A stretch of 62,616 nucleotides of DNA. Source: OCS155 cluster bacterium AG-426-D23. GTDB taxonomy: Bacteria > Actinomycetota > Acidimicrobiia > Actinomarinales > Actinomarinaceae. How positions within the stretch are numbered: the first letter of the stretch is position 1; every line of letters starts with the position of its first letter. The position numbers and the translations under genes were made by a program. Where the stretch lies: the NCBI GenBank assembly GCA_003213165.1, contig QCNO01000005.1:1-62616 (forward strand). Direction: 5' to 3'. Positions 1-8,723 of the stretch are shown piece after piece. The notes under the pieces were generated by a model. The model was not told the DNA's origin and did not search any database. It saw nothing but the letters and a program-made list of their open reading frames with translations.

Positions 1-744
1 TATGAATCTCTTATTGAAATTTTGAAATCAAATGATATTGAATATGAAATTGTTAATATTGACGAAAATATAGATTTAAAGATTACTAATTCAAATTTGA
101 TTCTAAGCGTTGGTGGTGATGGAACAGCACTAAGGGCAATGAAAATTGCTTGGCTTTCAAAGCTGCCTGTACTCAATATTGGATCTGGAAGAATTGGTTA
201 TTTGGTAAATTCTTTAAACGATATTGATTTTAATAAAATTATTAAAGATAAAAATCTTGATAACAATAAAAAACGAACTCCGATAATCCAAAATCAAAAC
301 GAAAATTTACCAGCTTTTAATGAAATTGTAATTATTAAAAATTCTCCGACAAGAATTTTAGATATTGAACTAGAAGTATACGATCAAAAAGTTAAATTAA
401 GAGCTGATGGAATCATTATTTCAACTTCTCTTGGGTCTACAGCTTATAATTATTCAGCAGGTGGTCCTATAGTTCAAACAAGTATAGAAAGTATCATTAT
501 TACTCCAATATCTCCATTTACTAAATTTCCCAGATCCATAGTTGTTGACAGCAGTTCTGAACTAAAAATAAATATTTCCAAAAACCAACACTATTCAATT
601 CAATTTGATGGTGTTGAAGAATATCTAAGTGATACTAAATCTGATGAAAAATTTAATTATAAGTTGTCTTCTCGAAGTCTTAGAGTATTTGAAGAACTTG
701 ATATTCCAAAATTAGATTTATTTTTAAATCAAATACTTAGATAA
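1..744 (+). CDS. nadK: NAD kinase, 5'-truncated by window edge
   Basis: Phosphorylates NAD to NADP with ATP in the cytosol. The visible part carries the family's GGDGT diphosphate-binding motif (bases 112-126) and the later block SLGSTAYNYSAGGP, which matches the conserved TPTGSTAY/AGGP region. The reading frame is open back to base 1, and the GGDGT motif, normally some 60-70 residues in, lies too close to the first possible start (TTG at 22), so the N-terminus lies outside the window. It is followed after 37 nt by pyrG. In many actinobacteria recN and other genes lie between these two; they are absent here. Identity is firm; the start cannot be seen. Confidence 0.93.
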   Translation, partial: YESLIEILKSNDIEYEIVNIDENIDLKITNSNLILSVGGDGTALRAMKIAWLSKLPVLNIGSGRIGYLVNSLNDIDFNKIIKDKNLDNNKKRTPIIQNQNENLPAFNEIVIIKNSPTRILDIELEVYDQKVKLRADGIIISTSLGSTAYNYSAGGPIVQTSIESIIITPISPFTKFPRSIVVDSSSELKINISKNQHYSIQFDGVEEYLSDTKSDEKFNYKLSSRSLRVFEELDIPKLDLFLNQILR

Positions 745-769
745 TTCTTTAATTTAAAAATAAACGTGT

Positions 770-775
770 TATTAT
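770..775 (+). promoter_or_regulatory. -10 element of a leaderless pyrG promoter
   Basis: TATTAT ends 6 nt before the GTG start of pyrG, which places the expected transcription start on or next to the start codon. There is no Shine-Dalgarno sequence before this GTG. The same geometry is seen at ispH, der, 17491 and 18009. No good -35 is visible. Confidence 0.6.
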
Positions 776-781
776 TTTCAC

Positions 782-2407
782 GTGACCAAATACATATTTG
801 TCACTGGCGGTGTAGTCTCTGGTCTTGGTAAAGGGATTACTTCTGCATCTCTTGGAAACTTGCTCAAATCTAGAGGCCTATCTGTCGTTAACCAAAAGTT
901 AGATCCATACATTAATGTCGACCCTGACACTATGAATCCATTTCAGCATGGTGAAGTGTTTGTAACTGAGGATGGTGCCACAACCGATTTAGATCTTGGC
1001 CATTATGAAAGATTTACTGGAGTGAATTTACGAAAGGATGCGAATGTAACTACTGGAAGTATTTATAGAAAAGTCATTGAGCGTGAAAGAAAAGGTGATT
1101 ATCTTGGAGCAACTGTTCAAGTAATACCACATATCACTGATGAAATTAAAAGAAGAATTAAAGGCGTATCAAATGAAGTAGATGTTCAAATTACAGAAAT
1201 TGGTGGAACTGTTGGAGACATTGAAATATTACCATTTTTAGAAGCAGCGAGACAAATTAGAAAAGAGTTTGGTTCAGAAAATGTTATGTTTGTTCACGTT
1301 ACATTAGTCCCATTCATTGGCCCAAGTACTGAATTAAAAACAAAACCTACTCAGCACTCTGTTTCAATGTTGAGAAGTTATGGAATAAGTCCAGATTTGA
1401 TAGTTTTAAGATCTGATAGAGACTTAACAGATGAAATTAAAAGTAAAGTCTCCCTTTTTTGCGATGTGGATTTGAGCAATGTCATAAATGCACCTGATTT
1501 GCCTGATATATATGATGTTCCGATTAAAATGCTCGAAGAAGGTCTTGATGCAGCTGTTAACAGTAGGCTTTCATTAAATTCAGGCAAACCAAATCTTGAT
1601 AGTTGGCGTTCAATGATGTCCCTTAAAAACGGTGTAAATAAGAATGTAGAAATAGCTATATTAGGAAAATATTTTGGTTTACCCGATAGTTATATGTCAG
1701 TTGTCGAGTCGTTAAAGCATGCATGCCTACAGAACAAGGTTAACTTGAGTTTGCATTGGATAGATGCTGATAATTTTGAAGTTGAAGAATTATCGAAGCT
1801 TCAAGGGGTTGTAATTCCAGGGGGATTTGGTTATAGAGGAATTGAAGGAAAAATTACAGCTGTTGAGTATATAAGAAAAAATAAAATTCCTTTTTTAGGA
1901 ATATGCTTGGGTCTTCAATGTGCTGTAATAGAATACGCTCGTAATGTATGCGGTATCAGCGATGCAAACTCAAGCGAATTTTCTCAAACAACAAAAAATC
2001 CAGTTATCGATCTTCTTCCTAATCAAAATTTAGAAAAAGATGATGTAGGTGCATCAATGAGACTTGGTACCTATCCTTGCAAAATTAAAAACGAAACTAT
2101 GGCATCTTACATTTACAACAATGAAATAGTTTATGAGAGACATAGGCATAGATATGAAGTAAATAATAAGTTTAGAAATCAATTAGAAGATAATGGTTTA
2201 GTTTTTAGTGGAGTATCACCTGATGAAGATTTAGTTGAGATGATTGAGATTAAAGACCATCCATATTTTGTTGCTTCACAATTCCACCCTGAATTTAAAT
2301 CAAGACCATGGGAGCCAGCCCCTATGTTCAACTCATTTATTGAAGCATCTAAAAAAATAGAGATACCGCAAGAAACAATAGATGATGAATCAAAAGTTAG
2401 AGATTAA
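782..2407 (+). CDS. pyrG: CTP synthase
   Basis: Makes CTP from UTP using glutamine and ATP, the last step of pyrimidine nucleotide synthesis. At 541 residues it is full length. The N-terminal synthetase domain begins with the family signature [17 protein letters not shown]. The C-terminal class I glutamine amidotransferase domain shows the oxyanion glycines PGGFGYRG, the nucleophile Cys in GICLGLQC, and the His/Glu pair in FHPEF. The start is GTG at 782, with no Shine-Dalgarno but a -10 hexamer 6 nt upstream, suggesting a leaderless mRNA. Its end overlaps xerD by about 26 nt. Adjacency to xerD and scpAB is a common actinobacterial order. Confidence 0.98.
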   Translation: MTKYIFVTGGVVSGLGKGITSASLGNLLKSRGLSVVNQKLDPYINVDPDTMNPFQHGEVFVTEDGATTDLDLGHYERFTGVNLRKDANVTTGSIYRKVIERERKGDYLGATVQVIPHITDEIKRRIKGVSNEVDVQITEIGGTVGDIEILPFLEAARQIRKEFGSENVMFVHVTLVPFIGPSTELKTKPTQHSVSMLRSYGISPDLIVLRSDRDLTDEIKSKVSLFCDVDLSNVINAPDLPDIYDVPIKMLEEGLDAAVNSRLSLNSGKPNLDSWRSMMSLKNGVNKNVEIAILGKYFGLPDSYMSVVESLKHACLQNKVNLSLHWIDADNFEVEELSKLQGVVIPGGFGYRGIEGKITAVEYIRKNKIPFLGICLGLQCAVIEYARNVCGISDANSSEFSQTTKNPVIDLLPNQNLEKDDVGASMRLGTYPCKIKNETMASYIYNNEIVYERHRHRYEVNNKFRNQLEDNGLVFSGVSPDEDLVEMIEIKDHPYFVASQFHPEFKSRPWEPAPMFNSFIEASKKIEIPQETIDDESKVRD

Positions 2408-3263
2408 TTTATTAATTGATTCTTTTAAAGATTTTTTAATTTATGAAAAAGGATTGTCTGAAAATACTGTTAGTGCTTACCTTAGTGATATAAATAAAGT
2501 ATCTGGAAAGGAAGAATATTTTGATATTGAAAAATTTTTGCCGAGTACATATCTAAAGAGTTCTAAAAATAAAAACTACTCAGGCTCAACAAAAAAAAGA
2601 ATACAATCCTCAATTAATCAATTTTTAAAATATCTAATAGATGAAAATTATATAGCCAATATTGAAATGAATAATATTTCCATAATGACTGAAAAAAAGT
2701 TACCCAATGTATTGTCACCGAATGAAATTGATATATTAATAGACTTTTATGATCATGATGTATTTATATCTTCCAGAAATAAGACAATAATTGATTTTAT
2801 GTACTCCACAGGATGTAGGGTATCTGAACTTATAAATGTTGAAGTGTCAGACATTGATATAGAAGAGGCTTTTGTAAGACTTGAAGGAAAGGGTTCAAAA
2901 CAACGAATTGTTCCATTAGGGTCAAAAGTTGTAATTAATTTAGAGAATTATCTTCCATTAAGAAACAAAGATAGAAAAAATAAAAATAATAAATTATTTA
3001 TTTCCAAATCTTATAAAAATTTAGATAGGACAGCCGTTTTTAGGATAATTAAATCTACAGGAGTTAAGACAGGTATCAATAAAGAGCTCTATCCACACAT
3101 ATTAAGACATTCAGCAGCTACACATATGCTTGAGGGTGGTTGTGATTTAAGAACAGTACAAGAATTTCTTGGACATAGTTCTGTTTCAACAACACAGATA
3201 TATACTAAAGTAACTAAAGCTTTTCTAGAAGAAGCATTTATAGAAAGTCATCCCAGATCATGA
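2382..3263 (+). CDS. xerD: Tyrosine recombinase XerC/XerD
   Basis: Site-specific recombinase that resolves chromosome dimers at dif during division. The N-terminal SAM-like DNA-binding domain covers about residues 6-95 and the catalytic domain 105-290. All active-site residues are visible: Arg146 (GCRVSEL), Lys170 (EGKGSKQR), His239 and Arg242 (PHILRHSAATHML), His265 (LGHSS) and nucleophile Tyr274 (TTQIYTKV). The length, 293 residues, is normal. Two adjacent ATG codons (2382 and 2385) can serve as start, both inside the end of pyrG, so translation is probably coupled. The position before scpA-scpB favours XerD over XerC by synteny; the sequence alone does not decide. Confidence 0.93.
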   Translation: MMNQKLEINLLIDSFKDFLIYEKGLSENTVSAYLSDINKVSGKEEYFDIEKFLPSTYLKSSKNKNYSGSTKKRIQSSINQFLKYLIDENYIANIEMNNISIMTEKKLPNVLSPNEIDILIDFYDHDVFISSRNKTIIDFMYSTGCRVSELINVEVSDIDIEEAFVRLEGKGSKQRIVPLGSKVVINLENYLPLRNKDRKNKNNKLFISKSYKNLDRTAVFRIIKSTGVKTGINKELYPHILRHSAATHMLEGGCDLRTVQEFLGHSSVSTTQIYTKVTKAFLEEAFIESHPRS

Positions 3264-3697
3264 AAGATATATTAATAAAGGCAAGAAGGGCAATAAGATT
3301 CCTTTTTTATCGAGATGTTTCCATCGAAGATCAAATACTTGTATCTAATACTTTAGATGATTCAGAGTTGGAAATTCTATTTTGGAAACTTAACAAGGCT
3401 GACAGACACCACTCAATCGAAGTATTACACAGAACAATGAAACATACTGACAATTCTGATGTATTAAAGTTAGCTCTTTTACATGATATTGGAAAATGCA
3501 TTGCTGAATATTCTTGGTCATTTAGAATTTTTACTGACTTAGGTATTATAAAATCTCGAAAATCTCAAAATTATAAAAATCATGAAGACATAGGTTTCGA
3601 ATTATTAAAAGAATTACAAAATGAAGAATTGTCTAAATATTACTTTGATAATCTATTATCCAATAAAAATCAAATATTAGATAAAACTGATTTTTAA
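3260..3697 (+). CDS. HD-domain putative phosphohydrolase
   Basis: Small (145-residue) protein with an HD metal-dependent phosphohydrolase core: His50/His51, the paired His75-Asp76 in ALLHDIGK, and His108-Glu109-Asp110. These could form a metal site for hydrolysing a phosphoester, possibly a nucleotide, but the substrate is unknown. It starts in an ATGA overlap with xerD and its stop shares one base with the scpA start (TAATG), so it is translationally coupled on both sides. In many actinobacteria parA lies between xerD and scpA; here this gene fills that place. I do not recognise a characterised orthologue. Confidence 0.75.
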   Translation: MKDILIKARRAIRFLFYRDVSIEDQILVSNTLDDSELEILFWKLNKADRHHSIEVLHRTMKHTDNSDVLKLALLHDIGKCIAEYSWSFRIFTDLGIIKSRKSQNYKNHEDIGFELLKELQNEELSKYYFDNLLSNKNQILDKTDF

Positions 3698-4389
3698 TGG
3701 AAATAAATTATCTAATTCAGAATCTTGAATCATTACTTATAAAGTATTCAAATAACAAATCCCAGGTTGAAGAAAATCTACATGAACTCATTTCTGGGTT
3801 AGAAGTAAAAAGTATAAACAGTGAAATAGAGACATTTGCAGACTTTCTAGTCCTTGCTTCATCACTATTTGAAATGAAAGCCAAAAGATTATTACCACAG
3901 GATGATGAAATTGAATGGATAGATGAAGTTCAAATAATTATGAACAAAGATTTAGCCTTCGCAAGACTTCTACAATTTAAAGCGTTTTCAGAGATTGGTA
4001 TTGCGCTTGCATCACGAATAAAAAAGAATGAAAGATTGATTAATTCATTCAAATATTACCAAACAGGAAACTTGTTTCCAAAACCTGATGTAGATTATTT
4101 AATTGACAGAGATAAATTTTTAAGCACTTCAAATGAAGTTTTTCGAAGGTACAAAACAATAGAGGGTTTTCAACATATTGACAAAGATTTACCTGATCTT
4201 CAAAAGGCCATCGACAATTTTCTTTATGAGGTAGATTCTAGGATAAATACTTCATTTGAAGAGATAATAAACGAACTTGATACAACTGAAGAAGCGGTTG
4301 CATTTTTTTTAGCACTATTAGAAGCGGTAAGATGGGGTTTTGTAAAAGCAGAACAAGAATCAAATGGTATTAATATTGAAAAGCAATGA
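3697..4389 (+). CDS. scpA: Segregation and condensation protein A (kleisin)
   Basis: Kleisin subunit that bridges the SMC heads and binds ScpB in the chromosome-condensing complex. The 230-residue protein has the ScpA features: a helical N-terminal block with the conserved segment FADFLVLASSLFEMKAKRLLP (split here by the SMC-neck interface), a long middle linker, and a C-terminal winged-helix segment ending in VAFFLALLEAVRWGFVKAEQ. It overlaps scpB by 4 nt (ATGA), as is usual for this pair. Identity is well supported by motif and neighbour. Confidence 0.93.
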   Translation: MEINYLIQNLESLLIKYSNNKSQVEENLHELISGLEVKSINSEIETFADFLVLASSLFEMKAKRLLPQDDEIEWIDEVQIIMNKDLAFARLLQFKAFSEIGIALASRIKKNERLINSFKYYQTGNLFPKPDVDYLIDRDKFLSTSNEVFRRYKTIEGFQHIDKDLPDLQKAIDNFLYEVDSRINTSFEEIINELDTTEEAVAFFLALLEAVRWGFVKAEQESNGINIEKQ

Positions 4390-4913
4390 ACTATAAAAAA
4401 ATTATTACTTCCATATTATTGGTAAGTGATGGGCCTGTTGAACATTCATATTTTTGCGACAATTTTGAGATTTCAGAAAAAGAACTCATAAAACTTTTTA
4501 ATGAAATTAATAATAGCTTAAATGACAATGAGTTTGGATTCAAAATAAAATACAACGACTTAAATTCTGATTTTTTAACTACAGATGATGTAACTAAAGA
4601 ACTGATTGATTTTAAACCTCCATCTATATTGAGGGGTTTGTCTACGCCAGCTCTTGAAACATTATCAATTGTGGCTTATGAACAACCAGTGACAAAATTG
4701 AAAGTGTCTGAGATTAGGGGAGTAGAGTCTGAATCTTCTTTGAAGACTTTAGAGTCAAGAGGGTTGATTGAAAAATCAGGTGTACTTGATGTTCCAGGGA
4801 CACCATATCAATACTCTACAACACAACTATTTCTTGAAAAATTAGATATATCATCAATAGATGAACTCCCAGTCCTTGGGGATTATTTTTCTAATACTAA
4901 CGAAGAGGAATAA
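4386..4913 (+). CDS. scpB: Segregation and condensation protein B
   Basis: Winged-helix dimer that binds ScpA and regulates SMC loading on the chromosome. It is recognised by the highly conserved core STPALETLSIVAYEQPVTK (about residues 86-104), followed by the IRGV and 'LESRGLIEKSG' segments and the PGTPYQYSTTQLFLE block near residues 138-152. The length, 175 residues, is normal to slightly short. It starts within the end of scpA (ATGA overlap), and the next gene starts 5 nt downstream. Confidence 0.94.
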   Translation: MNYKKIITSILLVSDGPVEHSYFCDNFEISEKELIKLFNEINNSLNDNEFGFKIKYNDLNSDFLTTDDVTKELIDFKPPSILRGLSTPALETLSIVAYEQPVTKLKVSEIRGVESESSLKTLESRGLIEKSGVLDVPGTPYQYSTTQLFLEKLDISSIDELPVLGDYFSNTNEEE

Positions 4914-4918
4914 GATAC

Positions 4919-5575
4919 TTGAGACTCAATAAGTATTTAGCTCAAAATTTACAAATCTCTAGAAGAAATGCGGATGAAATAATTGCTGCAGGGCACGTGA
5001 AAATAAATAGGCATAAAGTCAATGTCGGAACAATTGTTACCGAAGACGATGTTGTTGAAGTAGATGGGGAAGTAATAAAATCAAGAAGTACACACGAATA
5101 CTATAAATTTTACAAACCCAAAGGATATATTTGTTCACACGAACAACAAGGTGATTCACCAATAATATTTGATTTAATTGGGAAGCAGTATTTAAAATTT
5201 GGTGGAAGATTAGATAAAAATTCTGAAGGCTTGATGCTTTTGAGCACAGATGGTGATTGGTTAAATAATATTTTTAATGCAAAAAATAAAATTACAAAAA
5301 AATATATTATCAAAATAAAATTTCCACTTCCAAAAGGTAAAAAATTTAAACAAAATATAAATCACAATGGTGAAGTATTAAAAATTATTAACTATAAATT
5401 AATCAACAAATACACGTACGAAGTAGCTCTAAAGACAGGTAAAAATCATGAAATTAGAAGAATATTTCGATTTAACAATTTAAAAATTACTACATTAAAA
5501 CGAAACAGAATCGGAAAATATTCGCTTAAAGATTTGTCGCCTGGGGATTTAGTTAAAATTAACATAGATGAATAA
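4919..5575 (+). CDS. rluB: RsuA/RluB/RluE/RluF-family 23S pseudouridine synthase
   Basis: Converts a uridine of 23S rRNA to pseudouridine. An N-terminal S4 RNA-binding domain (residues 1-50) is followed by the catalytic domain with the family motif GGRLDKNSEGLMLLS, in which Asp99 is the expected catalytic residue. The 218 residues are a little short. The start is TTG at 4919, preceded by a purine-rich AGAGGA inside the end of scpB. The scpB-pseudouridine synthase-cmk order is conserved in Gram-positives and supports RluB; the exact target uridine cannot be read from the sequence. It overlaps cmk by 8 nt. Confidence 0.88.
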   Translation: MRLNKYLAQNLQISRRNADEIIAAGHVKINRHKVNVGTIVTEDDVVEVDGEVIKSRSTHEYYKFYKPKGYICSHEQQGDSPIIFDLIGKQYLKFGGRLDKNSEGLMLLSTDGDWLNNIFNAKNKITKKYIIKIKFPLPKGKKFKQNINHNGEVLKIINYKLINKYTYEVALKTGKNHEIRRIFRFNNLKITTLKRNRIGKYSLKDLSPGDLVKINIDE

Positions 5576-6185
5576 ATTAATTATTACAATTGATGGGCCT
5601 TCGGGGAGCGGTAAAACAACTCTTGGAAGGGCTATTTCAAAAAAACTTGACATTACATTTTTTTCTTCTGGTTCTATATACAGGGTCATAACAAAGCATT
5701 TCTTAAATACAAATAGTTTAGGATTTGAAAATTTTGAAATAATTTCTCTGGAACCTCTAGAAATACAAATTGATCAGCATACATATTTTGAAAAAGATTT
5801 ATATACAAAAGAATTAAATACAAAAAGTTCTCAACTGGCACAGCAAATCGAAATAAGAGAGACAGTAAACAATATCTTAAAATTTGTTGAATCATCCGCA
5901 GAAAATGGTTTGGTTGTCGAAGGAAGAGATATGGGAAGTGTTGTTTTTCCCAATGCTACCTTAAAAATATACTTAGATGCAGACGAAAATATTAGAAGTA
6001 CTAGACGGATTGAGCAGTCAAACAATCAAGAAACTACAGAAGATATCTTTGAGAGAGATAGAAGAGATATTACAAGAAAAAACTCACCTCTAGTTGTTCC
6101 AAAAGGCGCAATCACATTAAAAAATAATACATCAACCGTTGATGAGCTTGTAGATGAGGTTATAAAGAATTTAGAGCTTCAGTAG
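5568..6185 (+). CDS. cmk: Cytidylate kinase
   Basis: Phosphorylates CMP/dCMP to the diphosphate. The P-loop GPSGSGKTT lies at residues 10-18, and the substrate-binding VEGRDMGSVVFPNA block lies near residue 120, followed by DRRDITRKNSPL, the lid arginine segment. The length, 205 residues, is slightly short for the family. It overlaps the pseudouridine synthase gene upstream by 8 nt. Its 3' end overlaps the 3' end of the opposite-strand ispH by 26 nt, so no terminator separates the two convergent genes. Confidence 0.95.
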   Translation: MNKLIITIDGPSGSGKTTLGRAISKKLDITFFSSGSIYRVITKHFLNTNSLGFENFEIISLEPLEIQIDQHTYFEKDLYTKELNTKSSQLAQQIEIRETVNNILKFVESSAENGLVVEGRDMGSVVFPNATLKIYLDADENIRSTRRIEQSNNQETTEDIFERDRRDITRKNSPLVVPKGAITLKNNTSTVDELVDEVIKNLELQ

Positions 6186-7188
6186 CTGACCATTTTCTAT
6201 CATTATTTATACCTTTGGTTTTTTGAGGATATTCATCGCCAATACAAAAGTGCTCTAAAAAATTTGAGATAATTTTTACATTATTCCTAAGTTCTTTAGG
6301 CAAAGGAAAATATTCTTCTTCATTTATATGGTTAAATTCAATTAACTCCTTAGCGTTAAGATTATCAATTATTTCGAAAACTAGATGGTCTGGAGCTGAG
6401 GCACCTGCAGTAATTGCAATATTTCCATTTAAATTAAGACTATTTAAATCATTTACGTTCTCTATACGTTGCGCATCGCAACCATTACTTCTTACCATTT
6501 CTACCAGTGCTTTTGTATTAGAAGAATTATCTGAACCAACAACCAGCACAGAATTTACTTTATTTAATATTTCAACAATTGCTGATTGCCTATTAGTTGT
6601 TGCATAACATAAATCACTTTTCCTTGGCATAAACAAATTTGGATATATTTTTTTTGAATGATTCATAATAGGTTCCCATTCAGATATGGCTAAAGTTGTT
6701 TGAGCCAGTAAGGCAGTCTCACCTTTTAGATTTAAATCCTCAACATCATTAATACTTTCTACTAAGTGCATATTGTCTGGTGACACTCCAATTGCACCCA
6801 GAGCCTCATCGTGACCTTTGTGGCCGACATATATTATTTGGGCACCTTTATCAGTATATTTTTTTGCTTCATGGTGTACTTTAGTTACTAGTGGACACAC
6901 TGAATTGATTGTTAATGTAGCTTTTTTATTAAATTCATTTTCAACATCTGGAGAGGTTCCATGTGCTGAAAGCATTACAATTGCCCCTTTGGGAATTTCT
7001 GATGGGTCTTCTACAAAAACTACATTATGACCTTCAAACTTATTAACTATCCATTTATTGTGAACAATTTCGTGATAGCAATAAATTGTTTCATCATAAA
7101 TTTTAAGCATCCATGAGAGAGCTTTTATAGCCATCTCTACACCTGCACAAAATCCTCTCGGTGTAACTAAATAAACTTTATTAACCAT
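6160..7188 (-). CDS. ispH: 4-hydroxy-3-methylbut-2-enyl diphosphate reductase
   Basis: Iron-sulfur enzyme of the last step of the non-mevalonate isoprenoid pathway, making IPP and DMAPP. The three cluster cysteines are at Cys14 (RGFCAGV), Cys98 (SVCPLVTKVH) and Cys194 (DLCYATTNRQ); His43 and His76 are the conserved substrate-site histidines. The 342 residues are full length. It is divergent from der, with only 26 nt between the start codons. A TATTCT hexamer ends 6 nt before its ATG, suggesting a leaderless transcript. The 3' end overlaps cmk on the other strand. Confidence 0.97.
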   Translation of the reverse strand: MVNKVYLVTPRGFCAGVEMAIKALSWMLKIYDETIYCYHEIVHNKWIVNKFEGHNVVFVEDPSEIPKGAIVMLSAHGTSPDVENEFNKKATLTINSVCPLVTKVHHEAKKYTDKGAQIIYVGHKGHDEALGAIGVSPDNMHLVESINDVEDLNLKGETALLAQTTLAISEWEPIMNHSKKIYPNLFMPRKSDLCYATTNRQSAIVEILNKVNSVLVVGSDNSSNTKALVEMVRSNGCDAQRIENVNDLNSLNLNGNIAITAGASAPDHLVFEIIDNLNAKELIEFNHINEEEYFPLPKELRNNVKIISNFLEHFCIGDEYPQKTKGINNDRKWSATEALNSL

Positions 7189-7194
7189 AGAATT

Positions 7195-7200
7195 AGAATA
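7195..7200 (-). promoter_or_regulatory. -10 element of a leaderless ispH promoter
   Basis: Read on the minus strand, TATTCT is followed by exactly 6 nt and then the ispH ATG. This fits the -10 plus 6 nt spacing seen at four other gene starts and predicts transcription starting at the start codon. Confidence 0.6.
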
Positions 7201-7202
7201 GC

Positions 7203-7208
7203 TATATT
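7203..7208 (+). promoter_or_regulatory. -10 element of a leaderless der promoter
   Basis: TATATT followed by 6 nt (TAGAAT) and the der ATG at 7215. No Shine-Dalgarno is present. The divergent ispH -10 lies only 2 nt away (7195-7200), so the two promoters are packed back to back in a 26-nt intergenic space and may compete. Confidence 0.55.
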
Positions 7209-7214
7209 TAGAAT

Positions 7215-8517
7215 ATGAATAGAAACAATGCTGTAGAGATTTTATTGCTGGGATTACCTAATTCAGGTAAATCAACACTTATTAATGCATTAACAAAGAA
7301 CAAAACTTCAATAATTGGTTCAAAGCCTAACACTACAAGAGACAAAATATCAAAAACGATAAGTTACGAAAATGACAAAGATATTATAATTTCAGATCTT
7401 CCGGGGTTTTTAGATAAACCAGATGAATTTAATATCAATTATCAAAATAACATTGATAAATTTATTAATGATGCTGATAAGATATTTTTTATAATTGATG
7501 TACACACTAAAGATTTTTCAGGGCTTGACTCGATTTTTAACATCATTAATAAAAAAAATCTTTCGAATGATGTTGTAACAGTTTTTAATAAGTCTGAAAA
7601 TTTTGACCAGAATGCACTTGATAAACGTTTATATAAATACATATATAGTGACTATTTTTTTTGTCTCTGGCTATCACAAGCTAGGATTAGATCAAATACA
7701 TGATTTTCTCAAAATTATTGCAAAAAAATCTTACAAAAAACATAATCTCGCTACTTCTTTAACAATTATTGGAAGACCAAATGCCGGTAAGTCAACCTTG
7801 TTCAATGCTTTACTAAATAAGGAAAGGTCAACAGTATCAAATGTACCAGGCACAACAAGAGATAAAATAATAGAGAGTTTAGAAGCCAATGAACGAAAAT
7901 ATTTGATTACTGATACTGCTGGGATACCTCGAAAAAAACAGAAGGACCAGATTGATAGATATTCCTCAGAAATCTCTATAAAGTCTCTTGAAAATACGGA
8001 TATAGCTTTGATAGTTGTTGACTCCGAAATTGGATTATCATTTGAAGACAAAAGAATACTAAACAGCTCAATTGAGAATTTCGTTACACCATTATTGATA
8101 CTAAACAAATGGGATCTTCTAGACACAGAACAAAAAAAAGATATTAACAATTCTATAAAGAGAGACTTGAAGCAATACCGTTGGGTAAATGTAATTAGAG
8201 TTTCTGCACTGAATACAAAAAACATAAATCAAATTGCTAAAAATATAGATTCTATTGAAGAACAGCTTAATTTAAGAATATCTACTTCTGAGTTGAATAG
8301 CTATTTTCGGGAATTGTGGGTAAAGTCACCTCCTCATCCATTTCGCGGCAGAAGAGCTAAATTAAAGTTTGTTTCGCAATTCTCAACTAAACCACCAGAA
8401 TTTGGATTTTCATTAAGTTCAAGAATTCCAAAAAATTACATATCATTTATAGAAAACAATATTAGAGAAAAATTTAATATGAGTGAGATTGCTTTTAGGA
8501 TAAAAATTAATGCATAG
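7215..8517 (+). CDS. der: GTPase Der (EngA), interrupted by a one-base frameshift
   Basis: Double-GTPase ribosome assembly factor that acts on the 50S subunit. The first G domain (GLPNSGKST, DLPG) is read from ATG 7215; the second (GRPNAGKS, DTAG, NKWD) and the C-terminal KH-like domain continue in the +1 frame to 8517. The switch falls in a run of eight T at 7655-7662. With seven T the frame would read straight through to a normal Der of about 433 residues, and both halves are otherwise intact. The cause may be a sequencing indel, a true mutation, or a slippage site. The first domain has NKSE where NKxD is typical, so its GTP binding may be relaxed. Confidence 0.9.
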
Positions 8518-8602
8518 CTTTGGCTTTAAATTAGTTGTGTTTCTGGCAGGTTTTTACCTAATTATCCGCTTTTATCAGCTAATTTTTCGACTAATTACAT
8601 AA
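8510..8602 (+). CDS. Possible 30-residue hydrophobic small protein
   Basis: An ATG at 8510, lying inside the last codons of der (overlapping its TAG stop), opens a 30-codon frame ending at TAA 8602. The product is strongly hydrophobic with a few arginines and one lysine (LVVFLAGFYLIIR followed by FYQLIFRLI), compatible with one membrane helix or an amphipathic membrane-binding helix. Translational coupling to der would explain expression. A frame this short could be chance in AT-rich DNA, and I recognise no family. Confidence 0.3.
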   Translation: MHSFGFKLVVFLAGFYLIIRFYQLIFRLIT

Positions 8603-8644
8603 AAAATATATATCAACTCCATTTATAAAAAAAATAAATAAGAA

Positions 8645-8672
8645 TTGAATAAACGTAGATATTTTCTAATAT
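8645..8672 (+). promoter_or_regulatory. Promoter of the ABC importer operon
   Basis: TTGAAT (8645-8650) and TAATAT (8667-8672) are separated by 16 nt, a good sigma-70-type arrangement. The predicted transcription start is near 8679, at the foot of the hairpin listed next. Confidence 0.6.
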
Positions 8673-8678
8673 GAATAC

Positions 8679-8703
8679 ATCCACATTTTAATGTGGATTT
8701 TTT
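8679..8703 (+). terminator. Hairpin plus T-run at the 5' end of the importer mRNA
   Basis: An 8-bp stem ATCCACAT/ATGTGGAT with a TTTA loop is followed by six T. It looks like an intrinsic terminator and could end der transcripts. However, the predicted start of the importer transcript is at the first base of the stem, so it may instead be a 5' mRNA-stabilising hairpin or an attenuator for the lipoprotein gene. Confidence 0.6.
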
Positions 8704-8723
8704 GTATACAAAAAGGAGAGAAA

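Noticed and set aside
2382-3263. xerD as an integrase marking a mobile element
   Set aside because: No attachment-site repeats, phage genes or composition shift surround it; it sits in the conserved pyrG-xerD-scpAB order.
5110-5313. Antisense frames within pseudouridine synthase, cmk, der and many other genes
   Set aside because: They lie opposite clearly conserved genes, lack ribosome-binding or promoter signals, and their products look random.
7603-7703. A separate gene starting at 7603 for the second half of Der
   Set aside because: The stretch before 7663 in that frame has no similarity to Der, while joining both frames at the T-run gives a continuous normal protein.
8691-8723. Upstream start for the binding protein at 8691
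   Set aside because: It lies within the 5' hairpin, has no Shine-Dalgarno and would place 11 odd residues, including a Cys, before a clean lipoprotein signal.
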